Assembly: GCA_910578275.1 (NCBI GenBank)
Contig: CAJTPR010000009.1
Location: 1-64,000 of the forward strand
DNA length: 64,000 bases
From: an uncultured Bacteroidales bacterium
Lineage (GTDB): Bacteria; Bacteroidota; Bacteroidia; Bacteroidales; P3
Direction of reading: 5' to 3'
The position numbers were made by a program, and so were the translations under genes. Shown here in pieces: positions 46,928 to 58,987 of this stretch; the first letter of the stretch is position 1, and the number at the start of each line of letters is the position of its first letter. The notes under the pieces were generated by a model. The model saw nothing but the letters and a program-made list of their open reading frames with translations. It searched no databases and was not told the origin of the DNA.

Positions 46928-47680
46928 CTAAAACGCCCCGCTTTCCTGCCATTCCTTCATGGCCGCATAATCCGTCCAGTCGAAATGGAACGGCGTAAGC
47001 GTGACATAACCTTCGGCAAGGTAATGGAGATCGTGGTCTTTCCCGTCGTCCTTGTTCACGAAATCGCCCATCAGCCAGTAATACTTCCTGCGGGCGGGAT
47101 CGACACGTTCCACGGCGTCCTCGTCCCAATAGGCCTTGGCCTGGCGGCATACCTTGATTCCTTTCAAGACCGGCACGTCCGGACAATTCACATTCCAGCA
47201 AATATCCTTTCGTCCCGACTTCACGCAGGCCGCCATGATTTTTTCCGCATAGGGAAGGAAAGGGGCGAAATCGGCTTTCCACGAATGGTCGGTGAGCGAA
47301 AAGGCCACGGCCGGCACCCCCGCGAGCGCGGCTTCCATCATGCCCGCCACCGTGCCCGAATAGACGGCGTTCGAGGAAGCGTTGCTGCCATGGTTGATTC
47401 CTGAGAACACATAATCGGGCAGGCGTCCCTCGTACACCACCTTTATGGCCAGCTTCACGCAATCGGCAGGCGTCCCGCTGCAACTGAAATAACGGATGCC
47501 GTCTTCCTCGCCCGCCTCGTGGAGCCGGAGCGGCTGTATCAACGTGACCGCATGCGACTGCCCCGAACGGGGACTGTCGGGCGCCACCACGACCACCTCG
47601 CCGAACTTGGCGGCCAGCTTGGCCAGATGTTTTATTCCGGGTGCAAAGATCCCGTCGTCGTTCACCACCAGGATTTTCAT
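46928..47680 (-). CDS. surE: 5'/3'-nucleotidase SurE
   Basis: SurE is a metal-dependent survival-protein phosphatase that removes phosphate from nucleoside monophosphates. The start MKILVVNDDGI at 47680 is family-typical (250 residues); a start at 47695 (MTSEK) is possible. Motifs are the metal-binding NDDG at the N-terminus, SGQSHAVT, SGINHGSNASSN and AVYSGTVAGMMEA. It converges on ispG with 21 bases between stops and diverges from the carboxynorspermidine gene. No other stationary-phase gene such as pcm is adjacent. Confidence 0.94.
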   Translation of the reverse strand: MKILVVNDDGIFAPGIKHLAKLAAKFGEVVVVAPDSPRSGQSHAVTLIQPLRLHEAGEEDGIRYFSCSGTPADCVKLAIKVVYEGRLPDYVFSGINHGSNASSNAVYSGTVAGMMEAALAGVPAVAFSLTDHSWKADFAPFLPYAEKIMAACVKSGRKDICWNVNCPDVPVLKGIKVCRQAKAYWDEDAVERVDPARRKYYWLMGDFVNKDDGKDHDLHYLAEGYVTLTPFHFDWTDYAAMKEWQESGAF

Positions 47681-47773
47681 TTTTTCGCTCGTCATTTGTC
47701 CGTTTTTTTTTACTGGAACCGGCGGCGGACGGACGATAGTCGTCATGCCCCGTGCCGTCCTCCGCCGGTTTTC

Positions 47774-47781
47774 CAAAGGTA
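47774..47781 (-). promoter_or_regulatory. Promoter -7 element for surE
   Basis: TACCTTTG on the minus strand, giving a leader of about 80-90 bases to the surE start. No clear TTG upstream. Confidence 0.45.
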
Positions 47782-47821
47782 GAAAAATTCTCCGGTTTGG
47801 ACGATGAGCCGTTTAGTTTAT

Positions 47822-47829
47822 TACCTTTG
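47822..47829 (+). promoter_or_regulatory. Promoter -7 element for the carboxynorspermidine gene
   Basis: TACCTTTG with a TTG at 47797-47799, 22 bases upstream. The leader to the ATG at 47862 is about 30 bases. Confidence 0.6.
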
Positions 47830-47861
47830 CGTCCTGTGCAAACGCTTAACACTGGAAAACA

Positions 47862-49070
<1,209 letters not shown>

Positions 49071-49093
49071 CGATTCGCCGGGAAAACAAGGAA

Positions 49094-49122
49094 GCGAGGG
49101 GCGGCCGATGGCCGCCCCTCGC
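49094..49122 (+). terminator. Long GC-rich hairpin after the carboxynorspermidine gene
   Basis: GCGAGGGGCGGCC (49094-49106) pairs perfectly with 49110-49122 around the loop GAT. The stem is terminator-like but the following bases CATTTCC are a weak T-tract. The remaining 200 bases of this 313-base gap show no gene and end in the serC promoter. Confidence 0.6.
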
Positions 49123-49317
49123 CATTTCCGGTAGCTCCCGAACCGCTTCCTTCGGCTACGGAAATGGTCCGTCTTGACCGTTGCCGCCCCCTCGTAACAC
49201 CCCGCTTCCCTGGCATGACGACTCCGCCGGAAATGCCATCCCGACACACGAAAACATCGACCGGAACATGCCGGAACCGAGAAACGGAAACACGAAGGAA
49301 GCGAAACGCGGCATATT

Positions 49318-49347
49318 TTGCCAATTAGAAAAATGGGGCTAACTTTG
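49318..49347 (+). promoter_or_regulatory. Promoter for serC
   Basis: TTG at 49318-49320, 19 bases, TAACTTTG at 49340-49347. Spacing and both elements match the Bacteroidota consensus. The leader is about 33 bases. Confidence 0.85.
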
Positions 49348-49383
49348 CTCTTTGTTGCATAAACTCTAAAACACTTGATAGAC

Positions 49384-50460
49384 ATGAAAAAAGTGCACAT
49401 TTTCAATGCGGGTCCGTGCAAATTGCCCCAGCCCGCGCTTGAAGCCGGTATCGAAGCCCTGAAGGATTTCAAGGGAACCGGAATGTCCGTTATCGAAATT
49501 TCCCACCGTACCAAGGAATGGGAAGCGATCATGAACGAAACCGTAGCCCTTTGGAAAGAACTCTACAACATCCCCGAAGGCTACCACGTGTTGTTCCTGG
49601 GCGGCGGCGCCAGCACGCAGTTCTGCTATGTGCCCTACAACCTCCTCAACAAGAAAGCCGCTTACCTGGACACCGGCGTCTGGGCCCACAAGGCCGCCAA
49701 GGAAGCCAAGTTGTTCGGTGAAGTCGAAATCGTGGCTTCTTCCGAAAGCACGGTTTACAACCATATTCCCAAAGGCTGGACCATTCCTACCGATGCCGAC
49801 TACTTCCACATCACCACGAACAACACGATCTACGGTACCGAAATCAAGAAAGACATCGACAGCCCCGTGACGTTGGTCGCCGACATGTCGTCCGATTTCA
49901 TGAGCCGTCCCGTGGACGTGAGCAAATACGGCCTTATCTACGGCGGCGCCCAGAAAAACGTAGGTCCCGCCGGCGTGACGGTGGTCATCGTCCGCGAAGA
50001 CCTGTTGGGCAAGGTGAACCGTCCCCTGCCCACGATGATCGACTATCGCACGCACATCAAGGGCGAGTCGATGTTCAACACGCCTCCCGTGTTCCCCATC
50101 TTCATCATGCACGAAACGATGAAGTGGATCAAGAGCATGGGCGGTCTGGCCGCTATCCAGAAATACAACACCGAAAAGGCCGACCTGCTTTACGGTGAAA
50201 TCGACAGCAACCCGATGTTCAAAGGCACGGTCATCGACAAGGAAGACCGCTCCTTGATGAACGTCTGCTTCGTAATGGAAGACAAATACAAGGAAAAGGA
50301 AGCCGAATTCCTCGAATTCGCCAAGGCTGCCGGCATGGCGGGCTTGAAAGGCCACCGTTCGGTGGGCGGCTTCCGCGCCTCCATCTACAACGCCTGTACG
50401 ATGGAAGACGTTCAGGCCTTGGTTGCCTGCATGCAGGAATTTGCCAAGAAAAACGCCTAA
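49384..50460 (+). CDS. serC: Phosphoserine aminotransferase SerC
   Basis: SerC converts 3-phosphohydroxypyruvate to phosphoserine with glutamate, and takes part in pyridoxal phosphate biosynthesis. The start at 49384 (MKKVHIFNAGPCKLP) gives 358 residues. The PLP-binding Lys is in YGGAQKNVGPAG; other family signatures are FLGGGASTQF, ADMSSDFMSRP, NTPPVFPIF and GLKGHRSVGGFRASIYN. It has a well-formed promoter. serA follows on the same strand, 109 bases away, with a hairpin in the gap. Confidence 0.97.
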   Translation: MKKVHIFNAGPCKLPQPALEAGIEALKDFKGTGMSVIEISHRTKEWEAIMNETVALWKELYNIPEGYHVLFLGGGASTQFCYVPYNLLNKKAAYLDTGVWAHKAAKEAKLFGEVEIVASSESTVYNHIPKGWTIPTDADYFHITTNNTIYGTEIKKDIDSPVTLVADMSSDFMSRPVDVSKYGLIYGGAQKNVGPAGVTVVIVREDLLGKVNRPLPTMIDYRTHIKGESMFNTPPVFPIFIMHETMKWIKSMGGLAAIQKYNTEKADLLYGEIDSNPMFKGTVIDKEDRSLMNVCFVMEDKYKEKEAEFLEFAKAAGMAGLKGHRSVGGFRASIYNACTMEDVQALVACMQEFAKKNA

Positions 50461-50484
50461 CCGGCCTTGCATGGCATAAGACGA

Positions 50485-50515
50485 AGAACCCTCAAGTATC
50501 CGCTTGGGGGTTCTT
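50485..50515 (+). terminator. Hairpin between serC and serA (possible partial terminator)
   Basis: AGAACCCTCAAG (50485-50496) pairs with CTTGGGGGTTCT (50503-50514) with one G-U pair. The T-tract after it (TTGTTAT) is short and interrupted, so read-through into serA is plausible. It may set the serC to serA ratio. Confidence 0.65.
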
Positions 50516-50569
50516 GTTATCGGACGGCGATAGTCCGGAATCATGTTGAATCAAATAAAAAACAATATC

Positions 50570-51490
50570 ATGAAAGTATTAGTTGCCACTGAAAAACCTT
50601 TTGCAAAGGCCGCCGTCGACGGTATCCGCCAAATCGTGGAAAAAGCCGGATTCGAATTGGCCCTTTTGGAAAAATACACCGACGTGAACGACTTCCATAA
50701 AGCCGTGGCCGATGCCGACGCTTTGATCGTCCGTTCCGACAAAGTCACCAAGGAAGTCATCGACCACGCCAAGAACCTCAAGATCGTGGTACGCGCCGGT
50801 GCCGGATTCGACAACCTCGACCTGGCCGCCTGTACCGAACGCAAGATCGTGGCCATGAACACGCCCGGCCAGAACTCCAACGCCGTGGCCGAACTGGCTG
50901 CCGGCCTGATGGTGTACATGAACCGCAACCTGTTCAACCCCGGTACGGGCACCGAACTGAAAGGCAAGAAACTGGGCATCCACGCCTACGGCAACGTAGG
51001 CCGCAACGTGGCTCGCGTGGCCAAGGGCTTGGGCATGGAAATCCATGCCTTCGACGCTTTCTGCCCCAAGGACGTGATTGAAAAAGACGGCGTGAAAGCC
51101 GTGGGTTCGGTAGAAGAACTCTACGCCACCTGCGACGTGGTTTCTTTGCATATTCCCGCCACCAAGGAAACGATCGAATCCATCAACTACGACCTGGTGA
51201 ACCGCATGCCCAAAGGCGCCATGCTGGTAAACACCGCCCGCAAGGAAGTCATCCACGAAGCCGACATGGTACGCTTGTTGAACGATCGTCCCGATTTCCG
51301 TTACGTTACCGACATCAAGCCCGGCAACCACGACGAATTGGCCGAAAAGTTCCCCACCCGCTATTTCTCCACTCCCAAGAAGATGGGTGCCGAAACCGCC
51401 GAAGCCAACATCAACGCCGGTCTGGCCGCAGCCAACCAGATCGTCGACTTCATCAAGAACGGCGTAACCAAGTTCCAAGTGAACAAATAG
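50570..51490 (+). CDS. serA: D-3-phosphoglycerate dehydrogenase SerA
   Basis: SerA oxidises 3-phosphoglycerate to 3-phosphohydroxypyruvate, the first step of serine synthesis. The start MKVLVATEKPFAKAAV at 50570 gives 306 residues. The NAD fold carries GIHAYGNVGRNVARV, a GxGxxG variant (GxxGxxG with Ala/Tyr), with catalytic Arg in VVRAGAGFDN and the His/Glu segments further on. It is the short form without a C-terminal ACT regulatory domain, so it should not be inhibited by serine through ACT. It is the partner of serC immediately upstream. A strong terminator follows. Confidence 0.93.
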   Translation: MKVLVATEKPFAKAAVDGIRQIVEKAGFELALLEKYTDVNDFHKAVADADALIVRSDKVTKEVIDHAKNLKIVVRAGAGFDNLDLAACTERKIVAMNTPGQNSNAVAELAAGLMVYMNRNLFNPGTGTELKGKKLGIHAYGNVGRNVARVAKGLGMEIHAFDAFCPKDVIEKDGVKAVGSVEELYATCDVVSLHIPATKETIESINYDLVNRMPKGAMLVNTARKEVIHEADMVRLLNDRPDFRYVTDIKPGNHDELAEKFPTRYFSTPKKMGAETAEANINAGLAAANQIVDFIKNGVTKFQVNK

Positions 51491-51519
51491 GATACCGCCC
51501 GCCGATGGCGATTGAACGG

Positions 51520-51550
51520 GAATCCCGGCACGTCGTGCCGGGATTCTTTA
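51520..51550 (+). terminator. Intrinsic terminator after serA
   Basis: GAATCCCGGCACG (51520-51532) pairs with CGTGCCGGGATTC (51534-51546) around one base, then TTTA. Near-perfect palindrome. Confidence 0.82.
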
Positions 51551-51999
51551 TTCGTACCCGTTCCTGCACGGCAACGTCCGCTTGAGAAGAATCTTGGACC
51601 GGAAGCATGCGCAAGCCTATTTCCCCTGTTTCCCCTGCTGTTTCCTGCCAAAACATGATCCACATCGCCACCGAGCCCGGAAAAAACGCCGGCCGGTACG
51701 GACACCGGCTCGTCGGCCATGGTCTTGCACCGTTACCGATGGAGAGATTCCGGAAAGGACATCGGAATCCTGCATGAGAGCCGTCTGCCACGACGACGAA
51801 AGAATCGTCATGAAGGCGATTCGTCAGACATCCTACGCACCCCTTCATATTTTCATATAAAATATCCACTTTCCGACGGTTTTTATCAACACCTCCCTGT
51901 CGACTGCCTTTTTTCCGCTAAATTTGCGTTCCTTGTTCATGATTATAGTTATAATTTGAACCGGCAAACCGATTATCATAAAGCAAATACTCTCTTCCT
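51551..51999 (+). other. Intergenic region without a recognisable gene
   Basis: About 450 bases between the serA terminator and the TonB-receptor ATG. I find no frame with the codon style of neighbouring genes, no riboswitch that I recognise and no repeat. The only element is TAAATTTG at 51919-51926. The first 300 bases are GC-rich and the last 100 AT-rich; they may be regulatory leader or decayed sequence. Confidence 0.5.
51919..51926 (+). promoter_or_regulatory. Promoter -7 element for the TonB-receptor operon
   Basis: TAAATTTG, with CTG rather than TTG 19 bases upstream (51897-51899). The leader to the ATG at 52000 is about 70 bases. Confidence 0.55.
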
Positions 52000-54747
52000 A
52001 TGAGGCGAACGGCTGCATTGCTTGTCTTGCTCTGCCTTGTGTCTTTTTCGATGGCGCAACGGGAGGTAAGCGGGACGGTCTTGGAAAAACGCACGAAGAA
52101 TCCCATCGCGAACGCGCAGGTTTCGGCAGGTACCGAACGGACGAAAGTGCGGCAAGACGGCACTTTCACGCTCGGAAACGTACCTGAAAAGGGAAAAGTC
52201 TCCCTTACCGTATCCGCACCCGGATACAAGTCCGAGGTGGTCAACGTGAAGGATTTCTCCGGCGGAACCTACTACTTGGAAGAAAGCCAGGGTGTCAGCG
52301 CGGATGAAGCGGCCTCGTTCCTGGAACTCGACGGCGACGAGGACATGGGCTACGGCGGCCAGGCGGTGGCTGGACTGCAAACCCAGTCGGAAGACATATT
52401 CGACAAGGCGGCGGGATACAACCTCGGTTTCGCCTATTTCCGCGTCCGCGGTTACGACAACGAAAACAACAGCGTCTACATCAACGGCGCGTTGATGAAC
52501 GATCCCGAAAACGGCCGGCCGGTCTGGTCGGAATGGGGCGGCATCAACGATGCCACACGGAACAAGGAAGTGGTAAGCGGCCTCAAGCCCAACGGATTCG
52601 GTTCCGGCAACATCGGCGGGGAACAGGACATCAACATGCGCGCCTCGGCCATGCCGCGCCAGCATAAGTTCTCGTACGCCATTTCCAACCGCACCTACAC
52701 CCATCGCCTCATGTATTCCTACGGCTCGGGGCTTACGCCCAAAGGCTGGGCTTTTGCGTTGAGCCTGTCACGGCGTTGGGGCAACGGATTGGTATATAAT
52801 ACGAACAGCAAGGTCCGCGTGCCCCGTTTCTCCGAAAGTTACGACAAGAAAGGCGTGCCCGACGGCTTGCTCTACGACGGCTGGGGCTATTACGCCTCGG
52901 TGGAAAAACGTTTCGGCTCCACCGGCCACGCACTGAGTTTCGTGGCTTTCGGCTCACCCACCAAACGCTCGATGCAAGGAGGTTCCTACCAGGAAGTCTA
53001 CGACCTGGTAGGTAGCAACTATTATAACGGCAACTGGGGATATCAGGACGGCAAGATACGTTCGGCACGCATCCGCAACACCTTCCTGCCCACTTTCCAG
53101 TTGGTTTGGGACTACGATCCGAACACGGACACCAAGCTCAGCACCGTGGCCAGTTACCAGTTCGGACGTTACGGAACCACTTCGCTCAACTGGTACGACG
53201 CTCCCGACCCGCGCCCCGATTACTATCGCTATCTTCCTTCCTATTACGAGGATCCGGCCACGGCGGCCATGGTGGCCGACTTATGGCGCAACGATCCGGG
53301 CGTGAGCCAAATCAACTGGGACAGGCTTTATGAAGTGAACCATGCCCAGAACGCCATCGGCAAACAGTCGAAATATATCGTCGAAGACCGGCGCAACGAC
53401 GTGAACGACTTCAACCTCAGTTCGGTATTGAACCAGACTTTCACCGAACATGCCAAGTTGACCGCCGGCGTCCGTTTCCGCCACAGCATCACCAAGAACT
53501 TCAAGGTGATGGACGACCTTTTGGGCGGCACCCATTGGCTGGACATCGACCAATTCGCCGAACGCGACTTTTCTTCCGATGCCGATGAAATCCAGAACGA
53601 TCTCGACCATCCCGACCGAATCGTCAAGAAAGGCGACAAGTTCGGCTACGACTACGACATGCACCTCGTCTACGGCCAATTGTTCGCGACAGGGGTATTC
53701 GAATACGCCCATTGGGACTTCTACGGCGGCGCCGAATTTTCCACGACCCACTTCTGGCGTTACGGACACATGCGTAACGGCCGCGCACCCGAAAATTCCA
53801 AAGGCAAGGGCGACGTGCACGGTTTTTACAACTACGCGCTCAAGGCCGGTGCCACATGGAAGATAAACGGCCGCAATTACATTTTCGCCAACGTGCTGTG
53901 GAAAACCCGCGCCCCCTACCTGCGCAACGCCTATCTCTCGCCCCGCATCAAGGACGACGTGGCCAAGCTGGTCAACGAGAAGATCTTTTCGGTCGACTTG
54001 AACTACGTGCTCAAGACCCCCGTGGTACAAGGCCGGTTGACGCTATACCATACGATGTTCTTCGACGGCATGGAAGCGTTCTCCTTCTATCACGACGACT
54101 ACCGCACGTTCGTCAACTACACGCTCAACGGCGTGGACAAGATCCATCAAGGCATCGAACTGGGACTGGACGTGAAGATCATTCCCCAATTGAACGCCAC
54201 GCTCATCGCCTCCATCGGCAACTATCGCTACAACAGCAATCCTCTGGCGATCATCTCCCCTGAGAACGGTTCGTTCAACGACCGGAGCAACACCGTCTAT
54301 TACAAGAACTACCACATCACGGGAACCCCGCAAATGGCCGGTTCGCTCGGGTTGAACTACCAGGCTCCCTTCAACATCTACTTGAACGCCAACCTCAACT
54401 ACGTGAGCAGCAGTTATCTGAGCATGAATCCCGAACGCCGCACGACGGCAGCCATCGAAGGCGTCTCGGCCGACGACAGCGAACTTCTGGCAGCCATCCT
54501 CGACCAGGAAAAGCTCCAAGGCGGCTTCACGCTCGACCTTTCGGTGGGCAAGGTCTTCCGCATGAAAGGCTGGCAAATCAACCTCAACGCCTCGGTGCAG
54601 AACGTCACCAACAACCGCAAGATAAAGAACGGAGGCTACGAACAACGGCGTTTCGACTATGCCGAACACAATGTGGACAAATATCCGCCCCGTTACTTCT
54701 ATTCTTACGGGACCACTTTCTTCATCAACGTGGGCGTCCGCTTCTAA
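52000..54747 (+). CDS. TonB-dependent outer membrane receptor
   Basis: The 915-residue protein has a signal peptide (about 1-19, ending SFSMAQ), a carboxypeptidase-regulatory-like domain (about 20-95, EVSGTVLEKRTKNPIANAQV...), a plug (about 105-230, FRVRGYDNENNSVYINGALM), and a 22-strand-type barrel ending in the aromatic C-terminus FFINVGVRF. TonB receptors take up scarce ligands, such as metal complexes, vitamins or glycans, across the outer membrane. No SusD-like partner is present, so glycan import of the Sus type is less likely. Ligand unknown. The two DUF5689-type lipoproteins follow after 21 and 16 bases, probably as one operon. Confidence 0.9.
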   Translation: MRRTAALLVLLCLVSFSMAQREVSGTVLEKRTKNPIANAQVSAGTERTKVRQDGTFTLGNVPEKGKVSLTVSAPGYKSEVVNVKDFSGGTYYLEESQGVSADEAASFLELDGDEDMGYGGQAVAGLQTQSEDIFDKAAGYNLGFAYFRVRGYDNENNSVYINGALMNDPENGRPVWSEWGGINDATRNKEVVSGLKPNGFGSGNIGGEQDINMRASAMPRQHKFSYAISNRTYTHRLMYSYGSGLTPKGWAFALSLSRRWGNGLVYNTNSKVRVPRFSESYDKKGVPDGLLYDGWGYYASVEKRFGSTGHALSFVAFGSPTKRSMQGGSYQEVYDLVGSNYYNGNWGYQDGKIRSARIRNTFLPTFQLVWDYDPNTDTKLSTVASYQFGRYGTTSLNWYDAPDPRPDYYRYLPSYYEDPATAAMVADLWRNDPGVSQINWDRLYEVNHAQNAIGKQSKYIVEDRRNDVNDFNLSSVLNQTFTEHAKLTAGVRFRHSITKNFKVMDDLLGGTHWLDIDQFAERDFSSDADEIQNDLDHPDRIVKKGDKFGYDYDMHLVYGQLFATGVFEYAHWDFYGGAEFSTTHFWRYGHMRNGRAPENSKGKGDVHGFYNYALKAGATWKINGRNYIFANVLWKTRAPYLRNAYLSPRIKDDVAKLVNEKIFSVDLNYVLKTPVVQGRLTLYHTMFFDGMEAFSFYHDDYRTFVNYTLNGVDKIHQGIELGLDVKIIPQLNATLIASIGNYRYNSNPLAIISPENGSFNDRSNTVYYKNYHITGTPQMAGSLGLNYQAPFNIYLNANLNYVSSSYLSMNPERRTTAAIEGVSADDSELLAAILDQEKLQGGFTLDLSVGKVFRMKGWQINLNASVQNVTNNRKIKNGGYEQRRFDYAEHNVDKYPPRYFYSYGTTFFINVGVRF

Positions 54748-54768
54748 TCCGTCAAAAAAATCGAAAAG

Positions 54769-55593
54769 ATGAAAACATTTCATGACATACGCTTCGGGAT
54801 GCTCCTCATGGCGACGTTCCTGTCGGGGATGACCGCCTGCGTGGGCGAACACGACACCCCGAAAGCTCCCGATACCGACCTGAAAGCCAACATCACGATA
54901 GCCGAACTCATAAACCGGTTCGGGGAAACCAGCTACACCGATCTCGATTCGGCATGGTACGTCGAAGGCGTGGTGACGGCCAACGACATATCGGGCAACA
55001 TCTACAAGAAAATCTACCTGCAAGACGAGACCGCCGGCATCGACGTGGAAATCGAAATGACCAAGAACAGCCACAAGTATCCTGTCGGGCAACGTCTGGT
55101 GGTTTCGCTCAAAGGCCTGGCCATGGGACTTTACGGAGGACAACCGCAGATTGCCGGACAAGGGAACAACGTCGTCAAACGCCTTTACGAACCCGAATGC
55201 GACGCGCATTTCTTCCGCAAAGGATATGCCTCGCATGCCCATATGCCCGAACCCGAACTGATTACGATCAACAAGCTCGAATTCAGCCCCAAAAGGTATG
55301 TGGGCAAGTTGGTCCGCATCGATTCGGTGCGCTTCGAGGACCCGGGCCTGACCTTTGCCACGGCCGGGGACGCGGGCAACGGCTCCAACCGCAACATCAT
55401 CGACAAATTCAACAACAGCCTGGTTTGCCGCAACAGCACCAAGGCCATGTTCGCCAACGACATCATTCCCGACGGATACGGCAGCGTGGTGGGCATCGTG
55501 GGCATCTACAACGGCACGCCGCAATTCTATTTCCGCGACAAGGACGACATCATCGGCTTTGAAAATCCTGTCCAAGACAGCATCAACCGCTAA
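54769..55593 (+). CDS. DUF5689-type surface lipoprotein
   Basis: The 274-residue protein has a lipoprotein signal (MLLMATFLSGMTAC, Cys about 24) followed by acidic residues (VGEHDTPKAPDTD), the Bacteroidota surface-export pattern. The body matches the DUF5689 OB-like fold: IAELINRFGETSYTDLDSAW, VEGVVTANDISGNIYKKIYL, GIDVEIEMTKNSH and VVGIVGIYNGTPQFYFRDKD. The domain also occurs in the second lipoprotein, and a related OB region is seen in the T9SS cargo protein at 9761. A binding role on the cell surface next to the TonB receptor is likely but the ligand is unknown. Confidence 0.82.
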   Translation: MKTFHDIRFGMLLMATFLSGMTACVGEHDTPKAPDTDLKANITIAELINRFGETSYTDLDSAWYVEGVVTANDISGNIYKKIYLQDETAGIDVEIEMTKNSHKYPVGQRLVVSLKGLAMGLYGGQPQIAGQGNNVVKRLYEPECDAHFFRKGYASHAHMPEPELITINKLEFSPKRYVGKLVRIDSVRFEDPGLTFATAGDAGNGSNRNIIDKFNNSLVCRNSTKAMFANDIIPDGYGSVVGIVGIYNGTPQFYFRDKDDIIGFENPVQDSINR

Positions 55594-55597
55594 AACG

Positions 55598-55606
55598 AGG
55601 AGGTGA
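55598..55606 (+). promoter_or_regulatory. Extended Shine-Dalgarno before the second DUF5689 gene
   Basis: AGGAGGTGA is complementary over nine bases to the 16S rRNA 3' end (TCACCTCCT) and lies six bases from AGGAGG to the ATG at 55610. Most genes in this window have no such element, so this one stands out. Confidence 0.7.
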
Positions 55607-55609
55607 ATC

Positions 55610-57002
55610 ATGAAAACAAACGCTTTCGGCATCATAAGAAACGGTCTTTTGGCAACAGGGGCGGCCTTGACGCTTGTTTCCTGCGTCAAGTTCCAACACG
55701 ACGACCTTCCTCAAGAAGACTTGAACTTCACACCGCAGAATGCCAAGATAATGAGCATAGAGGAACTCTCGGGTCATTATCCGGGAGATTTCGATTCGGT
55801 GGGACAATTCCTGGACATGGAAACCGGCGATTCGGTATGGCGCGACATCTACCTCAACGTCACGGTAATCGGCAACGACATTTCCGGCAACCTCTACAAG
55901 AGCATGTACGTGCGCGACAAGATCGGAGAACGCGCCTTGAACCTGAGCGTGGACAAGACGGGACTTTACAACTTCTACCCCGTGGGGCAAGAACTGTTCA
56001 TCAAGGTGTCCGGATTATACTTCGGCCGTTACGAAAGCCTGCCGCAATTGGGATTCCGCTACGCCGACGACAACGGATCGGTTTCCCTGGGTCGTATTCC
56101 CGACGCGGTATTCGTCCGCCACGTCCATAAGAACGGCCTGCCGCCTTCCCATCCCGACTCCTTGCCCCGACCCATCGAAATCACGTCGGCAAGCCAACTG
56201 GAAGACCCGATGCTGTACAACCAACTCGTCGTATTGCGGAACGTACAGTTTTCGGGCGACGAAGTAGGCATGCCGTTCGCCCCGGCGCCGCCCGCAGGTA
56301 CGAACCCCGTTTCGACCAACCGGTTTTTCAGCATCGACGGAGAGGGTTCTTTCGTACTACGCACCAGCAGCGCGTGCCGTTTCTTCAAACGGCCCGTTCC
56401 CGCCGGCATAGGCGACATGGTCTGCATCTACGCCATTTACGGCGATACCAAGCAGTTTTACCTGCGTTCGTTCAACGACTTGGACACCGCCAAGTTCAAC
56501 GCCACGGGCGAAGTGAACTATCCCATATTCTCCGCTTCCTTCAGTTCCGACATTTCCGGATTCAAGGTGGTCAACATCAAAGGAAAAGCCATTTGGACCT
56601 GGGGCAAATACGGTGACGGCTGCGCCATGATCCAAGGTTCGCGCGACGGCAAGGAAATAAACGAAGACTGGATGATTTCCGATGAAATCGAGATAGGGGA
56701 ACCGTTCAACGACGTGCAATTCAGTTTCGAGCAGGCGCTCAGCTACAAATACGATTCGCCCTACGACTGGTACACGGTGCGCATCTCCACCGACTACGAT
56801 CCCGACCGGCACGCCGACCCGCGCGAAGCGACTTGGAGGATATTGGAAATCCCCAATCCCCATCCGGGCAACAACTTCGATTTCCAATCCAGCGGAAACA
56901 TCGACTTCAAGTATCTCAAGGGGCAAAAGTTCCGCATCGCCTTTGTCTACAAGAGCGACAGCGAAACCATGGCTACCTGGGAGGTCAACAAGGTGAAGGT
57001 GA

Positions 57003-57016
<14 letters not shown>
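55610..57016 (+). CDS. DUF5689 plus cleaved-adhesin-like surface lipoprotein
   Basis: The 468-residue protein has a lipobox LVSC (Cys about 25) followed by VKFQHDDLPQED, an acidic export-type segment. The N-terminal half is the same OB-like domain as the preceding gene (IYLNVTVIGNDISGNLYKSM; VVLRNVQFSGDEVGMPF). The C-terminal half (about 305-468) is a cleaved-adhesin/choice-of-anchor J-like jelly roll: GKAIWTWGKYGDGCAMIQGS, ISDEIEIGEPFNDVQFSFEQ and YDWYTVRISTDYD. The two lipoproteins are probably distant paralogues and partners of the TonB receptor. The strong SD upstream is unusual. recQ overlaps its end by 14 bases. Confidence 0.82.
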
Positions 57017-58934
<1,918 letters not shown>

Positions 58935-58987
58935 ATAGCGGGCCTTACACGTGTTTTTTGTACTTTCGCATCGCAAAACGACCACTC

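Noticed and set aside
51719..52003. A 94-codon plus-strand frame before the TonB receptor
   Set aside because: The codon pattern differs from neighbouring genes, and it contains the predicted promoter and overlaps the receptor start.
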